From Atopobium sp. oral taxon 416 (GTDB lineage Bacteria; Actinomycetota; Coriobacteriia; Coriobacteriales; Atopobiaceae): a stretch of 64,000 nt of DNA. Of this stretch, positions 47,131 to 57,736 are shown piece after piece. The stretch lies in contig NZ_CP072380.1 in assembly GCF_018128285.1 (NCBI RefSeq), forward strand, positions 2,170,001 through 2,234,000, written 5' to 3'. The notes under the pieces are model-generated. The model was given only the letters and a program-made list of their open reading frames with translations. It was not told the DNA's origin and did no database searches. The position numbers were made by a program, and so were the translations under genes. Within the stretch, counting starts at the first letter, position 1. Each line of letters begins with the position of its first letter.

Positions 47131-47337
47131 GGAAACGATGATTAATTCCCTATAACGTACCAGAGAGGACCGACCACACGGCTTTTTGCGGCCAGCATGC
47201 GGGAAAGGCAGGGAAGGATGCTCATACAGCACATGCAGAAACCGCCGTCCTGCCCCATGCACCGCATCCGGCAAAAGGCTCCAAGACAGATCAGGCGACC
47301 CTGGGAGCCGGGAAGCGCAGCCTGCCGGCAAAAGATG
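47131..47337 (-). mobile_element. IS5 end fragment
   Basis: GGAAACGATGATTAATTC starts at 47131, preceded by CTAG. About 200 bases resemble the right part of the IS5 at 19069-20397 in reverse. The rest was removed where the ISL3 element begins at 47338. Confidence 0.65.
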
Positions 47338-48745
47338 GGCTCTTCGCTGTTTCTAGTGGGTAGCGCATGCGAGCTTCTTCTGGGCTGTGAAGTCCAGACG
47401 GCCTAGCCTGAGGAAGATCATCGTCCTGAAGTAGGTGATGCTTCTGAAGCCCCTGGCGATGCTGCGGGCGGACTGGACGACCGAGTTGAGGCCTTCCAGG
47501 AACGAGTTGGTAGATCCCCTCTTCCACCAGTTGAGGATGCCTTCTCGCTCCTTCCTGAGCGTCCTCGCCACGCTCTTCATCTCGGCCACGGCAGAGTGCG
47601 CCATCCACGAGTAGAGGCGCTCCAGGGCCCTGGCTGCCGATTTTCTGTCTGCGCATGAGTAGACGTCCTGCAGCGCCTCTCCCATCTGGCATGCGCGTGC
47701 CGTCCTGAGATGGGTCTTCGCAGGGTCGAGCTCCTCCCTCTTCGCGAGCTGGCGCTTTGTGAGGGTCTCCCTCCTCTTGAGCCATACGTACTTCGTCCCT
47801 GCGAGCTGCCGGCGCTTCTCCGCCGACTCGCGCCGCTCTTGGCACCTCACAGGGTCTGTCGCCCTCATCAGGAGCTGCACCACATGGAAGCTGTCCCACG
47901 CTCTGTGCGGCCTGGGGCATCTTGGCGCCGCCCCCCAACGAGTATGCCTTAAGCCATGTCGCGCGTGACCTCTAAGACCTTCGTGCGGTCCCCTCCTGTG
48001 CTCCTTAAGCTCGTCTCAGAGCCTGCCTAAGGCCCCCTTGTCTCTGCCCTGCGTGACGGCTATGGCACGCTGACAGTCGAGGTTGGCCATGATGCTGATG
48101 TAGCTCTGGTTGCGCTTGCGGGCGGTGTCGTCTATCCCTACGCGCACGACACCGGAGTAGTCAGCGGCATCCCTCGCCTCCGATACCGCCTTCATGAGCA
48201 GCCGCCATATGCGCGTGGGCTGTCTCGTGCACCAGATGCGCTATTGCCGTCACGCTCATTCCCGAGAGCGCCATCACTTATCACCTGCGCCTTAAAGAGC
48301 GCCGTGAAGTGCGTCTTCGGCCACACCTTTCAGGGCATCCTTGTGGCATGCACGCCGTCTTTGGGACAGTCGGCCCTTAGCAGCGCGCAGTGCACGATTG
48401 TCTCGTATTGCCAGATGCTAAGATGCCACAAGGTCCTCTCGCGCGTGTCACAGGTGCCGCACCTCCTGTGGCAGACGGGGCACTCGACCGCCTGGCCCTT
48501 CCTGTAGGCCACCCTCACATGGAGCTTATCTTGCGCTCCCTCGCGCTCCTTAAACCAGACATCGCAGAGCTCCCACTCGTCCCTGAGCCCCATGGACCTC
48601 TTAAAGAGCCTTGCTAGCATCCCTGCCTTAAACATCCATATCGCACCTTAGGAACGCAGCTTCCTGTCGGGGAAAATCCTACCGTTTAAAGGCCACATGC
48701 TCAAGGGGATGCAGATATGCTACCCACCATAAGTAGCGAAGAGCC
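47338..48745 (-). mobile_element. ISL3-family element (copy 2), frameshifted
   Basis: Inverted repeats GGCTCTTCGCT at 47338 and 48745 bound a 1408-bp element. Read on the minus strand, the transposase starts near 48635: LARLFKRSMGLRDEW, then the zinc finger VECPVCHRRCGTCDTRER and LWHLSIWQYETIV. It has breaks near 48300-48000. The C-terminal DDE part is intact at 47353-47883 (WKRGSTNSFLEGLNSVVQSA, ARGFRSITYFRTMIFLRLG). It is inactive because of the central breaks. This copy shows the full extent of the element that is truncated at 18609. Confidence 0.78.
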
Positions 48746-48900
48746 ATTAAATAGTGGGTCAACCGAAGCGCTTCCAATAGCAGCGCCGGCGCGCTCAAGA
48801 GCTGCGCCGGCGTACACATCCATACTGTCGTCTGCGATACTGACAACGACGCCTAGATCACGCCTAGATCGTGTGTAGTCAGGACGACCTGGGCGCTTGT
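48746..48900 (-). pseudogene. oppD fragment
   Basis: On the minus strand the frame reads DLGVVVSIADDSMDVYAGAA, then LERAGAAIGSASVDPLFN. The intact OppDF protein has the parallel [20 protein letters not shown] stretch followed by [10 protein letters not shown]. It is therefore a scrap of a second oppD, with a small internal duplication (Ala/Gly-rich) near 48780-48815. It lies directly downstream of oppA. Confidence 0.65.
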
Positions 48901-48917
48901 CCTCTTTTAATAGGAAA

Positions 48918-50693
48918 CTATTTTTGGAAGCCGACGTTCTTGTAGTCAGTACTCTCAAATAGAGCTGGGCCCCAGTTAGCAAGCTTCGCCTTGGTGACAA
49001 TTACGTCAGGGCCGGAGAACAGCGGAAGAAATGCATATGACTGCATGCATTTCTTCTCTGCGTCGTTAAGAGCCTTCCTCTGATCTCCCTTATCGGAGAT
49101 CGTGATGATCTTCTCGAGCTCTTTGTCCAGGTCAGCGTCACCGGTATGGGTGAAGTTGGAAGCGGAAGTGCTGCCATAGAGCTGCGGCGCATTCCAGACG
49201 TAGGCAGGAACACTGACCCAACGGAACAGGCAGACATCCCAGTTGCCGGAGGCAAGGACCTTTGAGAAGTCAGAGGATGGATGAGAGTCGATCTCGACAT
49301 CCATGCCAGCATCCTTAGCCATCTTCTGAATAGCTGCAGAGCGATTCTTGACCGTGTTAGAGTCGCCGAAGGTGGTGAAGCCGAAGGTGACCGGCTGGCC
49401 ATCCTTCTCGTAGATGCCACTGTCGTTCTGCGTGTAGCCCGCATCCTCAAGCGTCTGCTTTGCGGCGTTGGTTCTATCCTCAGCGGAGTTCAGATTCTTG
49501 ATGTCGTCAGGTCTGTTGTCCTCATAGCCGTCTGCCCAATACGGGACCAACAGTGAGCCCGGGGTATCCTCGTCCCAGTTGACGCCCTGCCAGATGACTG
49601 AACGGATGGTTGCCGGATCGATGCACTGCCAGAAGGCCTTACGGACATTGATATCCTGCAGCATACCGTGCTCAGTATTGACCTCGATGCAGGCAATACC
49701 CAGAGAGTTGCCACGACGGATGGTCGTATCGTCCATACCTTCAAAGTTAGAGAGCATCTCCTGTGAGCCAGAGGCGGCAAAGCCGGTGGTGTCAACCTCG
49801 CCGTTCTTGAAGGCGTTGTAGGTTGCCTGAGCGTCCATCTGCTTGTACTGGACGGTGTCGAGCATCGGAGCATCGCCCCACCACTCTGGGTTCGGCTTGA
49901 AGGTAACCTGTGTGTTATCCACGGAGTCGACCGTGAACGGGCCGGCGCCCCACTCGGGGTGCGGATTGTTATTCCAGCTGTTCCAAGCATCCGGATTTGC
50001 GGCATCAGGATGCAGCAGTGAGCTGACAATCGGTTCGTACGGATAGACCGGATCGGAGAAGGTGAGGATGGCCTCTTTGTCAGAAGAGCCTGGCTCGATA
50101 GACTCAACCTTATCATAACCGTCGGTTGAAGCCGGTGTATATGCGTCATTGGTACCGTTGCAGACGGTCCAGACTGCCTGCAGTGCACGGTAGTCGATCG
50201 GGGTACCATCGTTGAAATGAGCATTCTCGTTGAAGTCAACCGTGACGACCTCTTTGCCGGAGTCCATAGATGAGCTCAGTGACGTGATGAAATTCGGATC
50301 CGGGGTATAGGCGGTGATGGTTGCATCGGTCGTGATCGTGGAGGGCATATACCAGCTCCAGAGCTCCTGCATCGTTGCGGTGTTGCCCTCGGTGGAGAAT
50401 ACATTCCAGTTCGGGCCGACCTCACTTGCCGGAAGCGTCAGCGTGCCACCCTGCTGAATATTGTCACGGGGCTGCGGGTTGTCGTAGGTCTTGTCCTTCT
50501 CAGGCAGCGGTAGCTGATCCAGCGGAGTCGTTGCCGGAGAACCTGACTGTGGCTCAGCACCTGTGTTTTGAGCACCGTTGTTATTCCCGGAGCCACTGTT
50601 GGAGTTGCCGCAACCGGCTAATCCCAAGCCGGCAGCTACTGCTGCGGCTCCACCTGAAAGCTCAAGAAATGAGCGGCGTGTTACGTTCACCAT
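48918..50693 (-). CDS. oppA: Oligopeptide-binding lipoprotein
   Basis: This 591-residue SBP_bac_5 family protein captures peptides outside the cell for the OppBCDF importer. A Tat-like twin Arg (residues 6-7, TRRSFLELSG), a hydrophobic stretch and the lipobox LAGC with Cys28 indicate a lipid-anchored exported protein. A Gly/Asn/Ser linker follows. Fold motifs include FNDGTPIDYRAL, NPEWWG and KNGEVD. It is the last gene of the opp operon, 240 bases after oppDF, with a hairpin between them. A frameshifted relative lies at 23065. Confidence 0.92.
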   Translation of the reverse strand: MVNVTRRSFLELSGGAAAVAAGLGLAGCGNSNSGSGNNNGAQNTGAEPQSGSPATTPLDQLPLPEKDKTYDNPQPRDNIQQGGTLTLPASEVGPNWNVFSTEGNTATMQELWSWYMPSTITTDATITAYTPDPNFITSLSSSMDSGKEVVTVDFNENAHFNDGTPIDYRALQAVWTVCNGTNDAYTPASTDGYDKVESIEPGSSDKEAILTFSDPVYPYEPIVSSLLHPDAANPDAWNSWNNNPHPEWGAGPFTVDSVDNTQVTFKPNPEWWGDAPMLDTVQYKQMDAQATYNAFKNGEVDTTGFAASGSQEMLSNFEGMDDTTIRRGNSLGIACIEVNTEHGMLQDINVRKAFWQCIDPATIRSVIWQGVNWDEDTPGSLLVPYWADGYEDNRPDDIKNLNSAEDRTNAAKQTLEDAGYTQNDSGIYEKDGQPVTFGFTTFGDSNTVKNRSAAIQKMAKDAGMDVEIDSHPSSDFSKVLASGNWDVCLFRWVSVPAYVWNAPQLYGSTSASNFTHTGDADLDKELEKIITISDKGDQRKALNDAEKKCMQSYAFLPLFSGPDVIVTKAKLANWGPALFESTDYKNVGFQK

Positions 50694-50882
50694 GATTTTG
50701 TTTCCTCTCCTACACTGTGAGGTTCCCCTATTGCGCCCACTTTAGCGCGATAGACTATATGTACATAAGTATACTAAATCTTTGAGTTTTGTAGCATTTT
50801 TCTTTTCAACAAAGGTCTGTAGGCCCCTAATTTCCTGGCATATAGCTGTCTTCATTCAGTATGGCTGTATCTATACAAGCAA

Positions 50883-50908
50883 GGGCACGCCACTCACGCG
50901 ACGTGCCC
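50883..50908 (-). terminator. Hairpin after oppDF, weak terminator
   Basis: GGGCACG pairs with CGTGCCC, followed on the minus strand by a T-poor TTGCTTG. It may partly separate oppBC-oppDF from oppA. Confidence 0.4.
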
Positions 50909-50933
50909 CGGACATATCGTTGAGGTTTTATCC

Positions 50934-52964
50934 CTACAGCTTGATCTTGAGCAGGCTTTCTGCTGGGATCAGCCTTCCGTCCTTGTAGACCAAACGCGTG
51001 CGAGTACGCTCGATCTTCGGGTCCGGAATCGGAATCGCAGAGAGCAGCGCCTGCGTGTACGGGTCCTTCGGATGCGTAAAGACCTCTTCGGTGTCACCGT
51101 ACTCCACGATCTTACCCAGGTGCATAACGGCAACCGAGTCGGAGATGTGGCGGATAACCGCCAGGTCGTGTGCGACGAACAGATAGGAGATCTTAAGCTC
51201 TGCCTGCAGGTCCTCGAGCAGATTGATGATACCGGCCTGAATGGAGACGTCCAGTGAGGCGATCGGCTCATCGAGCAGCAGGATCTTCGGGTTGGTCGCA
51301 AGGGCGCGCGCGATTGCGATACGCTGACGCTGACCCCCGGAGAACTGTGACGGGAAGCGGTCCACATAGTCGGGGTTGATACCGACCAGATACATCAGCT
51401 CGCCGATACGCTTGTTAATATCAGCGTCGCTCCACTTCTGTGCACGCATAGGCTCTGCCAACACATCGTAGATCGGCATACGCGGATCCAGGGAGCTCAT
51501 CGGGTCCTGGAAGATGATCTGTACGTTCTGGCGCATCTTTCTGCGGTCCGTAGACTTTTTGATATCAGAGACATCTTGTCCTAAGACCTTTATGGTGCCG
51601 CTCTCAGGCTTCTGGAGCTCGATGATCTGAGTCAGGGTCGTGGACTTACCGGAGCCAGACTCACCGACCAGCGCCAAGGTCTCACCCTCATGGATCTGGA
51701 AGGAGACATGGTCGACGGCGGTCATGGTTCCCTTATTGCGGCGGATCAGACCTTTGCCCTGAATCGGGAAGGTCTTCACCAAATCTTTGACCTCGAGCAC
51801 GACCGGACGCTGGTCACGGGGAACATCCGCCCACTTTGCAGGCAGGGGCTCCATCTCGGGATAGACGTCCTTGAACGTCATGTTCTTAGTCTTGATCTCC
51901 TGCCATCTGTGACATGCGACCAAATGTCCTTCAGATGTGTCATAGGGCTCCAGGTGTGGCTCAATCTCGTGGCATATCTTGAGCGCCATCGGGCAACGCG
52001 GCGAAAAGGGGCAGCCGGACGGAATTGCCGCCATTGAAGGCGGATTGCCCTTGATCGGGACCAGACGGTGATCCGCAGCCATATGCGGCTGTGGGACAGC
52101 GCCAAGTAAGCCCATCGTGTACGGCTGTGATGGGTGATCAAACAGTGAGTCAACTGAGGCGCGTTCAATCGCGGCACCGGCGTACATAACCATAATGTCA
52201 TCCGCAATACCCGCGACGACGCCCAGGTCGTGTGTGATCAGAACAACCGCAGCGCCCGTCTTCTTCTGGGCGACTTTCAGGACGTCCAGAATCTGCGCCT
52301 GAATCGTCACATCGAGAGCCGTAGTCGGCTCGTCAGCGATAATGATATCGGGGTTGTTAGCGATAGCGATAGCGATAACGACACGCTGGCGCATACCGCC
52401 GGAGAACTCGTGCGGATAGGCATCCAGGCGCTCTTCAGGCCTGTCGATACCGACAGTCTCAAGAAGCTCGATACAGCGCTGGTGTACCTCATCTTTCGGC
52501 ATATCTGGATTGTGCACCAGAAGCGCCTCTGCCAGTTGCTCGCCGATCGTAAACATTGGGGTCAGAGCGGACAGCGGGTCCTGGAAGATCATGGAGATCT
52601 CTGAGCCGCGCAGCGGCGCCATCTCCTCATCGGTCTTCCCCAAGAGCTCCTCGCCACGCAACTTTACGGAGCCCTCGACGTGTGCGTTGTCGTCCAGAAG
52701 TCCGATCAGTGCCAGCGCGGTGACGGACTTACCGGAACCGGACTCACCGACGATACCGAGGGTACGTCCACCCCACAGGTCAAAGTTCACGCCACGGACT
52801 GCGTCAACACGGCCTGCTTCAGTCGCGAAGGACACACGCAGATCGCGGGCTGACAGGACCGGCTCACCCTTCGGGCAGCCTTTCGGTCCGTTGCCTTCCA
52901 ACATCTCATAGCGCAGAACCTCATCGTAGTGCACCGACTCGTTTTTATCATCAGCCATATACAA
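50934..52964 (-). CDS. Fused oligopeptide ABC ATPase (OppD-OppF)
   Basis: This 676-residue protein has two complete ATPase domains. Domain 1 (about 25-330) has Walker [13 protein letters not shown] and Walker [13 protein letters not shown], and ends with the OppD-type Cys motif CPFSPRCP that may hold a 4Fe-4S cluster. Domain 2 (about 365-655) has [13 protein letters not shown] and [12 protein letters not shown]. Most bacteria encode OppD and OppF separately; here they are one chain, so subunit stoichiometry is fixed. It follows oppC by 11 bases. Confidence 0.93.
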   Translation of the reverse strand: MYMADDKNESVHYDEVLRYEMLEGNGPKGCPKGEPVLSARDLRVSFATEAGRVDAVRGVNFDLWGGRTLGIVGESGSGKSVTALALIGLLDDNAHVEGSVKLRGEELLGKTDEEMAPLRGSEISMIFQDPLSALTPMFTIGEQLAEALLVHNPDMPKDEVHQRCIELLETVGIDRPEERLDAYPHEFSGGMRQRVVIAIAIANNPDIIIADEPTTALDVTIQAQILDVLKVAQKKTGAAVVLITHDLGVVAGIADDIMVMYAGAAIERASVDSLFDHPSQPYTMGLLGAVPQPHMAADHRLVPIKGNPPSMAAIPSGCPFSPRCPMALKICHEIEPHLEPYDTSEGHLVACHRWQEIKTKNMTFKDVYPEMEPLPAKWADVPRDQRPVVLEVKDLVKTFPIQGKGLIRRNKGTMTAVDHVSFQIHEGETLALVGESGSGKSTTLTQIIELQKPESGTIKVLGQDVSDIKKSTDRRKMRQNVQIIFQDPMSSLDPRMPIYDVLAEPMRAQKWSDADINKRIGELMYLVGINPDYVDRFPSQFSGGQRQRIAIARALATNPKILLLDEPIASLDVSIQAGIINLLEDLQAELKISYLFVAHDLAVIRHISDSVAVMHLGKIVEYGDTEEVFTHPKDPYTQALLSAIPIPDPKIERTRTRLVYKDGRLIPAESLLKIKL

Positions 52965-52975
52965 GCTCTCCTGAT

Positions 52976-54010
52976 CTAGCGTCTCATACTGATGGTTGAA
53001 GCAGCTGCATCAGCGGTATCCTTGCTGTCTTCATCTTTCTGGTCACCGACGGAACCGGCAGCACGTGAATACGGATCGAAGGCGTCACGCAACCCGTCAC
53101 CGATCAGCTGCATGCTCACGCACAGGACAATCAGGACTGCAGACGGGATCAGAACGATCCACGGCGCGGACAGCATTGCTGAAGAGCCCTGGCTCAGCAG
53201 ATAGCCCAGTGAAGTATCAGGTGCCTTGATGCCGAGGCCCAAGAAGGAGTAGGCGGTCTCGGAATTAATACCGGAAATGACGCCCAACACCGTATCGATG
53301 ATGAGGATTGAGCCCAGGTTCGGGATCAGGTGGCGCATGATGATCTTGAACGGGGCGACGCCCATGTACTTTGCGGCACGCACGTAGTCGCGCTCACGCA
53401 GAGACAGCGCCATCGTTCTCAGCGTACGGGCGTAGCCGATCCAGCCGAAGGCCGTCAGTCCTATGATCAGGATGATCCATCCTTGGGTGCCGGAAGCCGC
53501 ACGTACGATGATTGCGACGAGCAGGAAGGAAGGAATGACCATCAGCATATCCAGAAGCCACATGCAGATCTTCTCGGGGATGCCGCGCACATAGGCAATA
53601 CCAGTACCGACAATAGCTGCGATGATGGTCGTAAGTACTGAGTAGATGATGCCGATCGTGAGCGAGCGGCCCAAGCCGTGGACCACGCAGGCGAACAGAT
53701 CGAATCCGCCACCGTCGGTGCCGAACCAATGCTTGGCGTTCGGTGCCATATTCAGTGCGGTGAAGTCAGGCTCAGTGTAGTTATACTGGCACATGAAGGG
53801 ACCAAAGATCGCGATCAAGATCATCACGATCAAAATGATGAGCCCTACAACAGCGGAAGGCTGCCTCATAAAGCGGCGACCGATCAAACGCCAGTAGGAA
53901 ATACGCTTGACCTCAGTAGGGCCTTGGGAATCCGCTTTCAGCTCAAGTTCGGCATTGGTGAGCTTTCTCTCTTCTTGTCTGTTGTCTTGATTCTGCTCTT
54001 CCATCGCCAT
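52976..54010 (-). CDS. oppC: Oligopeptide ABC permease OppC
   Basis: This 344-residue inner-membrane permease has an N-terminal cytoplasmic stretch and one anchor helix (VVGLIILIVMILIAIFGPF). The BPD_transp_1 core has five more helices. The ATPase-contact (EAA) loop is around RERDYVRAAKYMGVAPFKII. The tail is Asp/Ala-rich. It forms the transmembrane pore with OppB and sits 4 bases from the oppB stop. Confidence 0.92.
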   Translation of the reverse strand: MAMEEQNQDNRQEERKLTNAELELKADSQGPTEVKRISYWRLIGRRFMRQPSAVVGLIILIVMILIAIFGPFMCQYNYTEPDFTALNMAPNAKHWFGTDGGGFDLFACVVHGLGRSLTIGIIYSVLTTIIAAIVGTGIAYVRGIPEKICMWLLDMLMVIPSFLLVAIIVRAASGTQGWIILIIGLTAFGWIGYARTLRTMALSLRERDYVRAAKYMGVAPFKIIMRHLIPNLGSILIIDTVLGVISGINSETAYSFLGLGIKAPDTSLGYLLSQGSSAMLSAPWIVLIPSAVLIVLCVSMQLIGDGLRDAFDPYSRAAGSVGDQKDEDSKDTADAAASTISMRR

Positions 54011-54014
54011 CTCC

Positions 54015-55007
54015 TCAGCTCATCTGAATACGCGGATCGAGGGCTGCTGCAAAGAGGTCTGCGAGCAGTGCGCCGATTAAGGTGCACGCGCCTGAGAAGG
54101 CGGCGACGGCAACCGCGCCATTGATATTGTTGGTATTGATGCAGTTGATGAAGTACTCACCGAGTCCGTGGATTGCGAAGATCTTCTCGGTCATAACAGC
54201 GCCAGTGAAGATGGAAGCGATGGAAAATGCCACGGAAACTGCAGTCGGGATGAGCGATGCGCGCAGTGCATGCTTTCTGATGGCCTGACGCTTGGTGAGG
54301 CCCTTAGCACGGGCGGTACGCACATAGTCTGCGTGCATCTCATCGAGCAGGTAGGTGCGCTGGCTCAGGTGGTAGCCCACAGCGGAGATGATCGTGAGAA
54401 CCACCGTCGGCAGGAAAATGTGCTGCAGGAAGTCAAAGAACGCTATGAACACATTGCCGCCTGAATAGCTTGAAAGCCCGGTGACATAGAAGATTCGTGT
54501 CCCCGCCGCCTGGTTTATCTCAATAGCGAAGAACACGATCAGAATCGCCAAGACGACCGTAGGTATGACCATGAATACAGAGGCGATGCCACTCCAGAAC
54601 CTATCCTGCCACTGGTACTGTCGCTGTGCGGTATAGACACCCAGGGAGACACCGATAACGATGGAAAGCACGGTTGCCAGCAACATCAGCTCGACGGAAG
54701 CACCGATACGGTTTGAGACCTCAGCGTTGACAGAGTCGCCCTCCGGAGACATGCCCCAGTCCCACGTGGTCACGATATCACCCAGCCAACGCTGATAGCG
54801 CTGAAAGACCGGCGTCTTATCGTTCATATTCGTACGGTCGAGGGAGGCCTCAATGGATTCCTGAGGAGGACGAGGCGTCCTGGACTCGAAGTTAGAGCGT
54901 GGGTTCATGAATGCGCACGCCAGGAAATACGTCAGCGACGTTGCGACGAAGATCATCACAATGTAGGCCAATATCCTTTTTATGATGTACTGGATAAATC
55001 GTGCCAT
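54015..55007 (-). CDS. oppB: Oligopeptide ABC permease OppB
   Basis: This permease of about 330 residues starts MARFIQYIIKRILAYIVM, the usual first helix of OppB/DppB. ATG 55007 follows AAGGAGAGG; the open frame extends 64 codons further upstream but has no family sequence there. The EAA loop reads DYVRTARAKGLTKRQAIRKH. It is the first gene of the opp operon. Between 55008 and 55296 there is no gene. Confidence 0.92.
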   Translation of the reverse strand: MARFIQYIIKRILAYIVMIFVATSLTYFLACAFMNPRSNFESRTPRPPQESIEASLDRTNMNDKTPVFQRYQRWLGDIVTTWDWGMSPEGDSVNAEVSNRIGASVELMLLATVLSIVIGVSLGVYTAQRQYQWQDRFWSGIASVFMVIPTVVLAILIVFFAIEINQAAGTRIFYVTGLSSYSGGNVFIAFFDFLQHIFLPTVVLTIISAVGYHLSQRTYLLDEMHADYVRTARAKGLTKRQAIRKHALRASLIPTAVSVAFSIASIFTGAVMTEKIFAIHGLGEYFINCINTNNINGAVAVAAFSGACTLIGALLADLFAAALDPRIQMS

Positions 55008-55296
55008 TGACCTCTCCTTAATTTCCAGCCTTGTTTTATATGAGCAAGGATTACGGTATGGCAAACCGGACAAAACCTGATAGTGCTCGCACATGACGCG
55101 CACTACGTTGTGCACATAAACTATTATTTTACCATGATAAAAACCTGGAAAAGGATGTATAGGCCCTTCACTCGAGACCCTACACCCGCTGCTTCCCACC
55201 CTTACAGCAGAGAGCAGACATACTACCTGCTATGGACTTTTCTCATAGCGACACATGATATGTTTCCATGGCTCTGTTAAATTCTTGTTACATCCC

Positions 55297-55545
55297 CTAA
55301 ATGGTGCCAAGGGGGAAGGTAAGCGCCATAATCAGAATGGTTACAACAAAGATAATCGAGGTGATGACCGTGAGATGGTCGAGGTTCTTTTCCCAAACAC
55401 CAGAGCCTGCGGATGCGTTATACATCGAAGAAGCAATGAGCTCAGAGACACCGGTTCCCTTTCCTGAGTGCATCAGGATCAGAATGACGGTGAAAATACC
55501 TGATAGAGCCCAGATAATCAACAAGACGGTATTAAGTACACCCAC
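55297..55545 (-). CDS. secG: Preprotein translocase subunit SecG
   Basis: This 82-residue protein has two membrane helices (LLIIWALSGIFTVILILM and VITSIIFVVTILIMALTF) joined by the conserved HSGKGTGVSE loop. It assists the SecYE channel. It ends the gap-pgk-tpiA cluster, 139 bases after tpiA, behind a hairpin. Confidence 0.9.
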   Translation of the reverse strand: MGVLNTVLLIIWALSGIFTVILILMHSGKGTGVSELIASSMYNASAGSGVWEKNLDHLTVITSIIFVVTILIMALTFPLGTI

Positions 55546-55614
55546 GCTTTAACACCTTCCGCGTATGGTAAGACACACATTGTTAACAGATACAGTTATT
55601 CATAGTAACACATA

Positions 55615-55649
55615 ATGCGCTCCCCCACCTTAACGGCAGAGGAGCGCAT
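55615..55649 (-). terminator. Hairpin between tpiA and secG
   Basis: A perfect 9-bp stem (ATGCGCTCC/GGAGCGCAT) has a 17-base loop but no T tract. It may be a processing or attenuation structure between tpiA and secG. Confidence 0.45.
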
Positions 55650-55684
55650 CAAAAACTTATGTATACAGCATTCGGCATACAGAA

Positions 55685-56452
55685 CTAGTTCATTGCGGCT
55701 TTAACCATAGCGGCAAAGGAATCAGCCTTCAGCGATGCCCCGCCGACCAGCGCACCGTCGACATCCTCCTCGGTGAGGAAGCCCGCGATGTTGTCCGGCT
55801 TTGCGGAGCCGCCATACAGGACACGGATAGTGTCTGCAAGATCCTTGCCGAAGAGGGAAGCCAGGGTCTCACGGATTGCTCCGCAGACTTCCTGTGCGTC
55901 ATCAGCGGTTGCAGTCTTGCCGGTGCCGATAGCCCAGATCGGCTCATAGGCGATCACGTACTGATTAGGATCCTTGAGCTCGATGCCGTCGGTATCCTTC
56001 TTGATCTGCTCGACTACGAAGGAGACGTGCTTTCCAGCTTCGCGTACCTCAAGAGACTCACCACAGCAGTTGATCGGGATGATGTTGTGAGCCAGCAGAG
56101 CCTTAGCCTTGCGGTTGACATCCTCATCCGTCTCGTGGAAATAGCCACGACGCTCAGAGTGTCCGATGATGCAGTACTTGGCACCGATATTCGTCAGCAT
56201 ATTCGGAGCGGTTTCGCCAGTGTAGGCACCAGACTCCTCCCAATACACATCCTGAGCACCCAGGGCGAAAGGAGCCTTCTTCTGCTCAATAACCTCAGCT
56301 ACGCCTTTGAGATCTACGGCAGGGGGGCATACGACAACGTCAACTGAACCAGTGCCATCTTTGAGCTCGTCAGCCAGACCCGTTGCCAGCTCGACGGCCT
56401 CATCGTAGGTCTTGTTCATTTTCCAGTTGCCGGCGATCATTCTGCTACGCAT
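55685..56452 (-). CDS. tpiA: Triosephosphate isomerase
   Basis: This 255-residue TIM barrel interconverts dihydroxyacetone phosphate and glyceraldehyde-3-phosphate. It has the start RSRMIAGNWKMNK (substrate Lys), the catalytic His in CIIGHSERR, the catalytic Glu in YEPIWAIGTGKTA and the phosphate loop LYGGSAKP. The ATG at 56452 overlaps the pgk stop by 8 bases; a longer frame to 56509 has no family sequence. It is translationally coupled to pgk. Confidence 0.95.
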   Translation of the reverse strand: MRSRMIAGNWKMNKTYDEAVELATGLADELKDGTGSVDVVVCPPAVDLKGVAEVIEQKKAPFALGAQDVYWEESGAYTGETAPNMLTNIGAKYCIIGHSERRGYFHETDEDVNRKAKALLAHNIIPINCCGESLEVREAGKHVSFVVEQIKKDTDGIELKDPNQYVIAYEPIWAIGTGKTATADDAQEVCGAIRETLASLFGKDLADTIRVLYGGSAKPDNIAGFLTEEDVDGALVGGASLKADSFAAMVKAAMN

Positions 56453-57644
56453 CGAGAAGCGCCTCCACTCCCGGGAGTTTCTTACCTTCGACGAGCTCCA
56501 TGGATGCACCGCCGCCGGTGGAGATCCAGCTCATCTTGTCAGCAAGCTTGAACTTGTTGATAGCTGCCACGGAGTCGCCGCCACCGATGATGGAGGTGCC
56601 GCCGTTAGCCTTGACCTCACCGACTGCACGGGCAACTGCCTCGGTACCGTGAGAGAACTGATCAAACTCGAAGACGCCCATAGGTCCGTTCCAGAAGACG
56701 GTCTTCGCGCTCTTAATTGCGTCGGCGAAGAGCTTCTCAGTCTTTGGACCGATGTCCATACCCATACGGTCATCGGGAATATTGTCGGAGTCGACAACCT
56801 CTCCCGTTGCGTCCTCGCCGAAGTGATCGGCGAGGACGTTGTCGATCGGGAGCAGGACTTTGACGCCCTTCTTCCGTGCCTTGTCGAGCATCTCGCGAGC
56901 ACGGTCGACCCAGTCCTCTTCCTTGAGGGAGGTGCCCACGGTGTGGCCCTGTGCCAGGAAGAAGGTGTATGCCATGCCGCCACCGATAATCAGGGTGTCA
57001 GCGGAGTCAATCAGGTGATCGAGGACACCGATCTTAGAGGAGACTTTGGAGCCGCCGACGATTGCGACGAATGGACGCTTCGGGTCTGCAAAGATCGAAG
57101 TCAAAGTATCGACCTCTTTCTCAAGCAAGAAACCTGCTACTGCCGGGATGTAGGCAGCCGGTCCCACGACGGAGCCCTGTGAACGGTGTGCGGTGCCGAA
57201 GGCATCGAGTACGAAGATGTCACCGTAAGAAGCGAGCTTCTTTGCGATCTCAGGATCGTTCTTCTTCTCACGCTTGTCGAAGCGGACATTCTCAAGGACC
57301 AAGATGTCGCCCGGCTTGACAGCCTGAACAGCCTTGGTTGCCTTCTCGCCGTAGGTATCGTCGACGAACTTGACGTCGTAACCAGTCAGCTCCGCCAAAC
57401 GCTCAGCAGCCGGCTTCAGAGAGAGCTCAGACTCCGGTCCGTCTCCCTTAGGACGGCCGAGGTGTGACATCAAAACGATGCCCGCGCCGTGCTCTTTCAG
57501 ATACTTGATCGTCGGGATTGCAGCGCGAATACGCGTATCGTCTGCAACCTTGCCATCCTTCAGAGGTACGTTGAAGTCAACGCGCTCGAGGACACGCTTG
57601 CCCTTCACATCAATATCGCGAACCGTCTTCTTCGTAAAAGCCAT
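56445..57644 (-). CDS. pgk: Phosphoglycerate kinase
   Basis: This 399-residue enzyme makes ATP from 1,3-bisphosphoglycerate. It has VLERVDFNVPLKDG at the N-terminus, SHLGRPKG, the inter-domain FWNGPMGVFE and GGGDSVAAI near the nucleotide site. ATG 57644 was chosen because MAFTKKTVRDID is the normal start. It lies 92 bases after gap, with a GC-rich hairpin and T-run between them, and overlaps tpiA. Confidence 0.95.
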   Translation of the reverse strand: MAFTKKTVRDIDVKGKRVLERVDFNVPLKDGKVADDTRIRAAIPTIKYLKEHGAGIVLMSHLGRPKGDGPESELSLKPAAERLAELTGYDVKFVDDTYGEKATKAVQAVKPGDILVLENVRFDKREKKNDPEIAKKLASYGDIFVLDAFGTAHRSQGSVVGPAAYIPAVAGFLLEKEVDTLTSIFADPKRPFVAIVGGSKVSSKIGVLDHLIDSADTLIIGGGMAYTFFLAQGHTVGTSLKEEDWVDRAREMLDKARKKGVKVLLPIDNVLADHFGEDATGEVVDSDNIPDDRMGMDIGPKTEKLFADAIKSAKTVFWNGPMGVFEFDQFSHGTEAVARAVGEVKANGGTSIIGGGDSVAAINKFKLADKMSWISTGGGASMELVEGKKLPGVEALLDA

Positions 57645-57667
57645 GTTCACTCCTAACAATCTCGTGT

Positions 57668-57712
57668 AAAAAATGAGACACGGCCGCGGCTCGAAAGCTG
57701 CAACCGCGCCTC
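57668..57712 (-). terminator. Possible attenuating hairpin between gap and pgk
   Basis: On the minus strand a CGCGG/CCGCG-containing stem-loop is followed by TCATTTTTTA. The stem is imperfect, so it may only partly reduce read-through into pgk. Confidence 0.35.
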
Positions 57713-57736
57713 AACGCTCATCTAAGCTATGCGACT

